A stretch of 9,724 nt of DNA from contig CAIVHJ010000013.1 in the NCBI GenBank assembly GCA_903905665.1, forward strand, positions 1 to 9,724, given 5' to 3'. Numbering within the stretch: the stretch's first letter is position 1; each line of letters opens with the position of its first letter. Below are positions 5,121 to 9,724 of this stretch, one piece after another. Position numbers and translations under genes: made by a program. Origin of the DNA: an uncultured Phycisphaerales bacterium (lineage in GTDB: Bacteria > Planctomycetota > Phycisphaerae > UBA1845 > CAIVHJ01). Below the pieces are notes generated by a model. It was not told where the DNA came from. It searched no databases and saw only the letters and a program-made list of their open reading frames with translations.

Positions 5121-6559
5121 TTCCATGGGAACTTGGAGTATTGCTCGGTGTCTTGATCGCCGTCAGCGCAGTGCTGATTGCTTTTCATGCGAGGGCGGGC
5201 TGGGCGGCGCTGGGAAATTTTCTGACGGTTGCCGCCGGTGTGCTGTTGTGGTGGATGTTGAAAGGTTCCGGTGACCCGCTGGTTGTCGGCGGGCACGTCG
5301 CTGCTGCGCTGGGATTTTTCTGGGGCGTGGCCGTGTGGGGTCTGCGATGGCGTTTCAACGAGCGCGAGCGGCTGACGGCGTTTCATCCGGGCATTTTGGT
5401 GGGCCAATTTCTCTGCTTGGCGGCGTGTGCCTATGCAGTGCTCATTCAGTTGTATTTTATCGTTCCGCAATTCGGGCTGGCGCTGATTCAAAGCTGGAGT
5501 TACACGGTTTTATCGCCGTCGCGGTGGGTGTATGACGACTGGTGGGGGGTGTTGGATTTGTTGGCGGTCGCCGGCGTCTGTGTCGTCCTGACCCACGCCA
5601 CTCGCAGCGCCGTTTTGATGATTCCTTTGTTCTGGGCAGTGATGTTGGCGGTCGTGCGCCAGTGTTTGTTGATTCCACCGGTAATCCCCCAGTTGGTTCT
5701 GTCGAGTGCAAATGTGACGGGAGTTCCAAGCCTCTGGATGATCCTGTTGCTCTTGGGCATGGCGCTGCTGAGCGGTGGATTCCTGATTCTTCAGGCGGCG
5801 TCGTGGAGAAGCAGCCGTCGTCGAGCGTTGCGGATGGACGTGCACTACTTACTTCGACCTGCGCGGACGTGGCCTGGCTTGGAATGGAGCATGGGGATCG
5901 TGGGGTTCGTCATTCTGTTGCTTGGCTGTTTCCTGCTGGTGTTTCCCGCCTCGGCGGGATCGTTTCGTTACGGGCTGCCGATTGCCGGCGTCCTGGTTTC
6001 GGCGGCTGTCGGCGGGGTCGCGGTATTATCCGTTGCGGCGCGACATTGGAGTGTCCACTTGAGCGAGATCGGATTTGGTTTGTTCACTCTGGCTCTGTGT
6101 GCCTTTGCGCTGCTTTTTGTGCCGGTTCGACCGACAACTCTCGCCGATCGGTTTCCGTCGATATTTAACGGATTGATTTTCGGATGCCTCGCCGGTGCGG
6201 CATTGTGGATGTGGTTGAGTATCGTTTGGGATCAACAATTGCGTGAGGGGCAACCCTGGACGACGGCAGGTCGCATGATTCCCGTGGCCCGGCGAACGAG
6301 TTTTTTGGCCGGTGGATTGGGGGCGTTGTTTTCCTTGCACATGGCCGTTTGGCCTCTTCTCGACCAGTCGCGTCTGGATGACAACACGTGGGGCCGAATG
6401 ACGGCTGGAACACTGGGAATCGTGTTGCTCGGAGGCGTATTGAGCTGGAGTTATCTCGCCACGCGCCATTGGGCGTTTCGAACGCTGTTGATGATCACGA
6501 CGATGGCTTTGGCGGTGTTCATCGGGGTCCGGGTATTGCCTTATACGCCGCATTTTTGA
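5117..6559 (+). CDS. Polytopic membrane protein of unknown function
   Basis: 480 residues, about 13-14 hydrophobic segments judged by eye (near residues 4-24, 31-49, 56-77, 93-116, 142-160, 163-183, 204-228, 257-277, 286-306, 316-336, 351-371, 395-415, 428-447 and 455-472). The largest polar loop is the basic stretch around 229-240 (WRSSRRRALRM), probably cytoplasmic by the positive-inside rule. It is rich in Trp. There is no signal-peptide cleavage site, no soluble domain and no family motif I recognise. It starts within the mtnA stop (ATGA), with GAGGG at 5102-5106 ten bases before the ATG, and ends 18 bases before the WYL regulator. Gene position suggests shared expression with mtnA; a transport role is only a guess. 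Confidence 0.85.
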   Translation: MIPWELGVLLGVLIAVSAVLIAFHARAGWAALGNFLTVAAGVLLWWMLKGSGDPLVVGGHVAAALGFFWGVAVWGLRWRFNERERLTAFHPGILVGQFLCLAACAYAVLIQLYFIVPQFGLALIQSWSYTVLSPSRWVYDDWWGVLDLLAVAGVCVVLTHATRSAVLMIPLFWAVMLAVVRQCLLIPPVIPQLVLSSANVTGVPSLWMILLLLGMALLSGGFLILQAASWRSSRRRALRMDVHYLLRPARTWPGLEWSMGIVGFVILLLGCFLLVFPASAGSFRYGLPIAGVLVSAAVGGVAVLSVAARHWSVHLSEIGFGLFTLALCAFALLFVPVRPTTLADRFPSIFNGLIFGCLAGAALWMWLSIVWDQQLREGQPWTTAGRMIPVARRTSFLAGGLGALFSLHMAVWPLLDQSRLDDNTWGRMTAGTLGIVLLGGVLSWSYLATRHWAFRTLLMITTMALAVFIGVRVLPYTPHF

Positions 6560-6577
6560 GAAGACGGATCGGACAAT

Positions 6578-7573
6578 ATGAAAACCAATCATGTCGAACG
6601 GCTGCTCAGATTGATCACCTTGTTGCACGCGGGACGATCCATGAGCGTGGAGGATTTGTCTCATGATTTGAGCGTGGCCCGGCGGACCGTGTTTCGGGAT
6701 CTGAATTTGCTGCAAAGGGTAGGGGCGCGATTCAATTTTGATCGCCGAAAAAAACGATATCAGCTCAGCCGGGAATACTTCGTCCCACCGGTCAGCCTGA
6801 CGGTCGAGGAGTGTCTGGGGTTGATGTACCTGACCCAAAAAGTCCTGCATGAATCCATGATCCCGGATTTCAAAGCCGCCACTCGCGCCGCCGTCAAAAT
6901 CGAAAGCGCCCTGCCGATGGAATTGCAGCAACAATGCGGAACCCTCCTCGAACATATCGACTTCTGCCCGCCCCCCGTGAGTTCCACCGAGTCCCTCAAC
7001 GGCGATTTCGAGCACCTCAAGCAGGCGATTGCTTCTCACCGCAAAGTGCGACTGGCTTATGAATCTCCCGACGAAAAGGAAGCAATGACGCTGGTGCTGC
7101 GTCCGTATCATCTGGCGTTCATCAAGCGGGCGTGGTACGTCATCGGCCACAGCGAAAAACATCGTCAGGTCCGAACGTTCAAACTCGAACGAATCGACCG
7201 CCTCGAACTGCTCGATACCGTGTACGAACTCAAGTCTCCTTTTTCTCTCTCGGAATATCTTGGAAATGCCTGGCAAATGATTCGGGGCTCGTCACGGCAT
7301 CACGTCGTGATCCAGTTTTCTCCGAAAGTGGCCACCAACGTCGAGGAAGTGCTATGGCATAAATCCCAGACCACCCGCCGCCTGAACGACGGCGCCTTGC
7401 TGTTTGAGGTGGAGGTGGACGGCATCGAGGAGATTTCGTGGTGGGTGATGGGTTACGGTGATGAAGCCGTCGTGATCGAGCCGGCAGCGCTGCGCGATTT
7501 GATTCTGCAACGAATGGAGCGCGTCGTGCACAATTACAACCTGCTGTTTCCCCGAAAGGATTCCGACCGATGA
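6578..7573 (+). CDS. WYL-domain transcriptional regulator with N-terminal HTH
   Basis: 331 residues, normal for HTH-WYL-WCX proteins. Residues 5-60 form a DeoR/HTH_11-type winged helix; the recognition helix lies around SVARRTVFRDLNLL (32-45). Residues about 145-215 are the WYL domain with the WYL-equivalent WYV at 186-188 and the conserved RTFKLERID (199-207), the region that in this family senses a ligand, often nucleic acid. Residues about 243-318 match the C-terminal WCX extension (VVIQFSP, then ALRDLILQRM). The ligand and targets are not visible. Such proteins are common regulators of stress or defence genes, but no defence gene is nearby; here it sits between a membrane protein and dtd and could control its own operon. 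The ribosome site is weak. Its stop overlaps the dtd start by ATGA. Confidence 0.9.
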   Translation: MKTNHVERLLRLITLLHAGRSMSVEDLSHDLSVARRTVFRDLNLLQRVGARFNFDRRKKRYQLSREYFVPPVSLTVEECLGLMYLTQKVLHESMIPDFKAATRAAVKIESALPMELQQQCGTLLEHIDFCPPPVSSTESLNGDFEHLKQAIASHRKVRLAYESPDEKEAMTLVLRPYHLAFIKRAWYVIGHSEKHRQVRTFKLERIDRLELLDTVYELKSPFSLSEYLGNAWQMIRGSSRHHVVIQFSPKVATNVEEVLWHKSQTTRRLNDGALLFEVEVDGIEEISWWVMGYGDEAVVIEPAALRDLILQRMERVVHNYNLLFPRKDSDR

Positions 7574-8019
7574 GGGCTGTCGTTGAACGCGTTTCGCACG
7601 CCGAAGTGCGCGTGGAGGATGGGGTCGTCGGCTCCATCGACCGGGGTCTTCTGGTGTATCTGGGCATCGCTTCGGACGATACGGCGGAAGACATCGCCTA
7701 TCTGGTCAATAAGGTTCGATCTCTGCGCGTGTTCAACGATGACGATGGCAAACTCAACCGAAATGTGACCGAAGTTAACGGGGGATGTCTCGTGGTCAGC
7801 GCTTTCACCACGCTGGGCGACACGCGCAGAGGGAACCGACCGACCTATGTCGCAGCCGCCGATGCTGAAAAAGCAGGTTCACTGTATCAGGAATTCTGCC
7901 GCCAACTCGCCGCAACCGGTGTTCCGGTAGCCACCGGTCAGTTTCGCGCCAAAATGGCCGTCCACTCGATCAACGACGGTCCGATTTGCACGCTGATGGA
8001 CTCCCGAAAACAATTCTGA
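7570..8019 (+). CDS. dtd: D-aminoacyl-tRNA deacylase
   Basis: 149 residues, the standard length. Dtd hydrolyses D-amino acids (and glycine mischarged on tRNA-Ala) from tRNA as a cytosolic dimer. Family features: MRAVVERVSHAEVRVEDG at the N-terminus, GLLVYLGI (26-33), SAFT (77-80, with Thr80 kept), DTRRGNRPTY (84-93), TGQFRAKM (122-129) and INDGP (134-138), which holds the Gly137-Pro138 cross-subunit pair used for chiral rejection. Two differences from E. coli are visible: Gln78 of the SQFT motif is Ala, and the Thr after NDGPx is Cys140. The C-terminal MDSRKQF is typical. AAAGGA lies nine bases upstream of the ATG, inside the WYL gene end, and the ATGA overlap suggests translational coupling. 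Confidence 0.95.
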   Translation: MRAVVERVSHAEVRVEDGVVGSIDRGLLVYLGIASDDTAEDIAYLVNKVRSLRVFNDDDGKLNRNVTEVNGGCLVVSAFTTLGDTRRGNRPTYVAAADAEKAGSLYQEFCRQLAATGVPVATGQFRAKMAVHSINDGPICTLMDSRKQF

Positions 8020-8060
8020 TGCCCTTTCGGTTTCTGCACGACGTTTTTTGATTGCCCGTC

Positions 8061-8089
8061 TTGGCGGTTTTTCGTGGATCGAATAAGAT
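8061..8089 (+). promoter_or_regulatory. Possible sigma-70 promoter of ileS
   Basis: TTGGCG (8061-8066) and TAAGAT (8084-8089) are separated by exactly 17 bases, each matching consensus at 4 of 6 positions. It lies in the 103-bp dtd-ileS gap and would give a leader of about 27 bases. There is no room for a T-box or attenuator downstream. Read-through from dtd is also possible. Confidence 0.45.
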
Positions 8090-8112
8090 GTGGATCGATT
8101 TGACTCAGCAAT

Positions 8113-8117
8113 GGGAG
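8113..8117 (+). promoter_or_regulatory. Ribosome binding site of ileS
   Basis: GGGAG five bases before the ATG at 8123. An earlier ATG at 8111 is in another frame. Confidence 0.6.
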
Positions 8118-8122
8118 TTGAT

Positions 8123-9724
8123 ATGTCCATCAATTACAAAGACACCGTGTTGACCCCGCGAACGGATTTTCCGATGAAGGCGGGGCTGATCCAAAACGAA
8201 CCGAAGATGCAGGCCCTTTGGGCGCAACAGAAAATTTACCGGTTGATTCAAAACGCCCGCAAGGGTTCCCCACGATGGATTCTGCACGATGGGCCACCCT
8301 ATGCCAACGGCGATATCCACATGGGCCACGTTCTGAACAAGGTTCTCAAAGACATTGTCGTCAAATTCAAAACCATGCAGGGATTTGATTCACCTTATGT
8401 CCCTGGTTGGGATTGCCACGGATTACCCATCGAGCACAAGGTGATGACCGAACTTGGCGACAAACTTCGAGACATGTCGCCGCCTGAAATCCGAAAACTC
8501 TGCCGCCGGCACGCCGAAAAATACATCGCGCTGCAAAGCAAACAGTTTCAACGACTGGGAATCTTCGGAGAATTCGATAATCCCTACATCACCATGGCGC
8601 CGCAATACGAATCCGTCGTGCTTGAAGTCTTTGCAAAACTCGTCGAGCAAAATTTGGTGTATCGCCAACTCAAACCCGTCCACTGGTGTCCCGAATGCAA
8701 CACGTCGCTCGCCGAAGCCGAACTCGAATACCAGGATCGTCAGGACACCAGCATTTTCGTCAACTTCGATCTCACACCGGAAACGCGCGCCCAGGCAGGC
8801 AATCTCCCAGCCGATGCCTCTCCCGCACTCATGATCTGGACCACCACCCCGTGGACCTTGCCCGCCAATATGGCCATCGCCGTTCATCCTGATTTTGACT
8901 ATCAGTGGGTCGTCTATGAAAAAAACGGCGGCAAGCGCGCGAGCCTCATCGCCGCACAACTCGTTGATCACGTGATGCACGAAGGCGGCGTCACGACCTT
9001 CAACCGCCTGCACACGATTCGCGGCTCCGCCATGAAGGGCTGGAAATATCGGCATCCCTTTGTCGATCGAATTTGTCCGGTGGTGTTTGCTAACTATGTG
9101 ATTCTGCGCGACGAAAAAAACGAACCGACCGGAACCGGTCTGGTCCATACCGCCCCGGGCCACGGCGCCGAAGATTATCGCACCGGCATCGAAAACAAAA
9201 TCAAAATCTACTCGCCCGTCACCGCCGACGGACGCTTTGACCCGACGGTTCCCGAATGGATTCGTGGAAAAACCGTGTGGGAAGGAAACACCCTTGTTTG
9301 CAATCACCTCGTTAACTCCGGTCACATGTTTCACCAGCACCAGTTCATGCACAGCTACCCCCATTGTTGGCGGAGCAAATCTCCGACGATCTTCCGCTGC
9401 ACCGAGCAATGGTTTGTCCACGTGGATCGTCCCCTCCCCGCAACCGGAAAAAGCCTTCGTCAAATGGCGTTGGACTCAATCCCAAACGTGAAATGGATTC
9501 CCGACTGGGGAGAAGCGAGAATTCGCGGGATGCTCGAATCGCGTCCCGACTGGTGCATCAGTCGGCAACGCGTCTGGGGTCTGCCGATCCCCGCCTTTTA
9601 TGATCGAACCGGAAAACCGGTTCTCACGCCGGAAATCGTTCGCGCGGTGGCGTCCCATTTTCGCAAACACGGCAGCGACTCGTGGTTTACCGACATGCCC
9701 GAACAACTCCTGGCGGGTTGTACG
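8123..9724 (+). CDS. ileS: Isoleucyl-tRNA synthetase, N-terminal 534 residues
   Basis: The frame stays open to the right edge; I read 534 codons without a stop, roughly half of a usual IleS (about 900-1050 residues). It charges tRNA-Ile with isoleucine in the cytosol and edits valine. Seen in order: DGPPYANGDIHMGH (56-69), where HMGH is the class I HIGH signature; PGWDCHGLPIE (94-104); HWCPECNTSLAEAELEY (187-203); the CP1 editing domain with WTTTPWTLPAN (239-249, the Thr-rich editing loop) and GTGLVHTAPGHGAEDY (337-352, with the editing Asp351); HSYPHCWRSKSP (410-421); and WCISRQRVWGLPIP (477-490). The KMSKS loop, anticodon domain and any C-terminal zinc domain lie beyond the window. The start is supported by GGGAG and by a typical N-terminus (YKDTVLTPRTDFPMKAGL). 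Confidence 0.96.
   Translation, partial: MSINYKDTVLTPRTDFPMKAGLIQNEPKMQALWAQQKIYRLIQNARKGSPRWILHDGPPYANGDIHMGHVLNKVLKDIVVKFKTMQGFDSPYVPGWDCHGLPIEHKVMTELGDKLRDMSPPEIRKLCRRHAEKYIALQSKQFQRLGIFGEFDNPYITMAPQYESVVLEVFAKLVEQNLVYRQLKPVHWCPECNTSLAEAELEYQDRQDTSIFVNFDLTPETRAQAGNLPADASPALMIWTTTPWTLPANMAIAVHPDFDYQWVVYEKNGGKRASLIAAQLVDHVMHEGGVTTFNRLHTIRGSAMKGWKYRHPFVDRICPVVFANYVILRDEKNEPTGTGLVHTAPGHGAEDYRTGIENKIKIYSPVTADGRFDPTVPEWIRGKTVWEGNTLVCNHLVNSGHMFHQHQFMHSYPHCWRSKSPTIFRCTEQWFVHVDRPLPATGKSLRQMALDSIPNVKWIPDWGEARIRGMLESRPDWCISRQRVWGLPIPAFYDRTGKPVLTPEIVRAVASHFRKHGSDSWFTDMPEQLLAGCT

Noticed and set aside
6026..7276. 416-codon open frame on the - strand
   Set aside because: Antisense to the end of the membrane protein and most of the WYL gene, both well supported; product is low-complexity and rich in Arg, Gln and His.
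8020..8122. T-box riboswitch ahead of ileS
   Set aside because: The gap is only 103 bases with no specifier stem, T-box sequence or terminator hairpin.
8423..9463. 346-codon open frame on the - strand
   Set aside because: Lies wholly antisense to ileS, which has clear catalytic motifs; the product shows no family features. Such frames arise from codon bias.

Overview
The window holds six protein-coding genes, all on the + strand, plus one dense block of short repeats. The organism is a bacterium with moderately high G+C (about 57-60% in the metabolic genes I spot-counted). A very large GspK-like surface or secretion protein, a WYL regulator beside ordinary housekeeping genes, and intergenic DNA full of degenerate short repeats suggest a Planctomycetota or wider PVC-type genome. 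That placement is an impression from gene style and was not measured.

Layout. Positions 2-2992: the C-terminal part of a large GspK-like / lamin-tail-like protein whose start lies off the left edge. Positions 2993-3385: a 393-bp gap filled with repeats and ending in the purE promoter. Positions 3386-3901: purE, a stand-alone purine biosynthesis gene. Positions 3902-4061: a second repeat block. Positions 4062-8019: a compact probable operon of mtnA (methionine salvage), an unrecognised polytopic membrane protein, a WYL-domain regulator and dtd (D-aminoacyl-tRNA deacylase). It has two 4-base ATGA overlaps and one 18-base gap. Positions 8020-8122: a short gap with a plausible promoter. Positions 8123-9724: the 5' part of ileS, running off the right edge.

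The most unusual content is the repeat mosaic around purE. Three distinct repeat types occur on the left in the order nonamer element, heptamer tandem array, GC-rich 27-mer. They occur on the right in mirror order and opposite orientation, so purE sits inside a nested inverted repeat. The inner 67 bases of the two arms (3268-3334 and 3904-3970) align without gaps at 55/67 identities. Repetition of the same order in both arms suggests one composite repeat module present twice, not independent accumulation.

The genes do not form one pathway. purE, mtnA, dtd and ileS are housekeeping functions in purine synthesis, methionine salvage, tRNA proofreading and isoleucine charging. I saw no RNA gene, CRISPR array, transposase or defence system. 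The two 'dark' proteins are the 480-residue membrane protein and the 988+ residue protein at the left edge.
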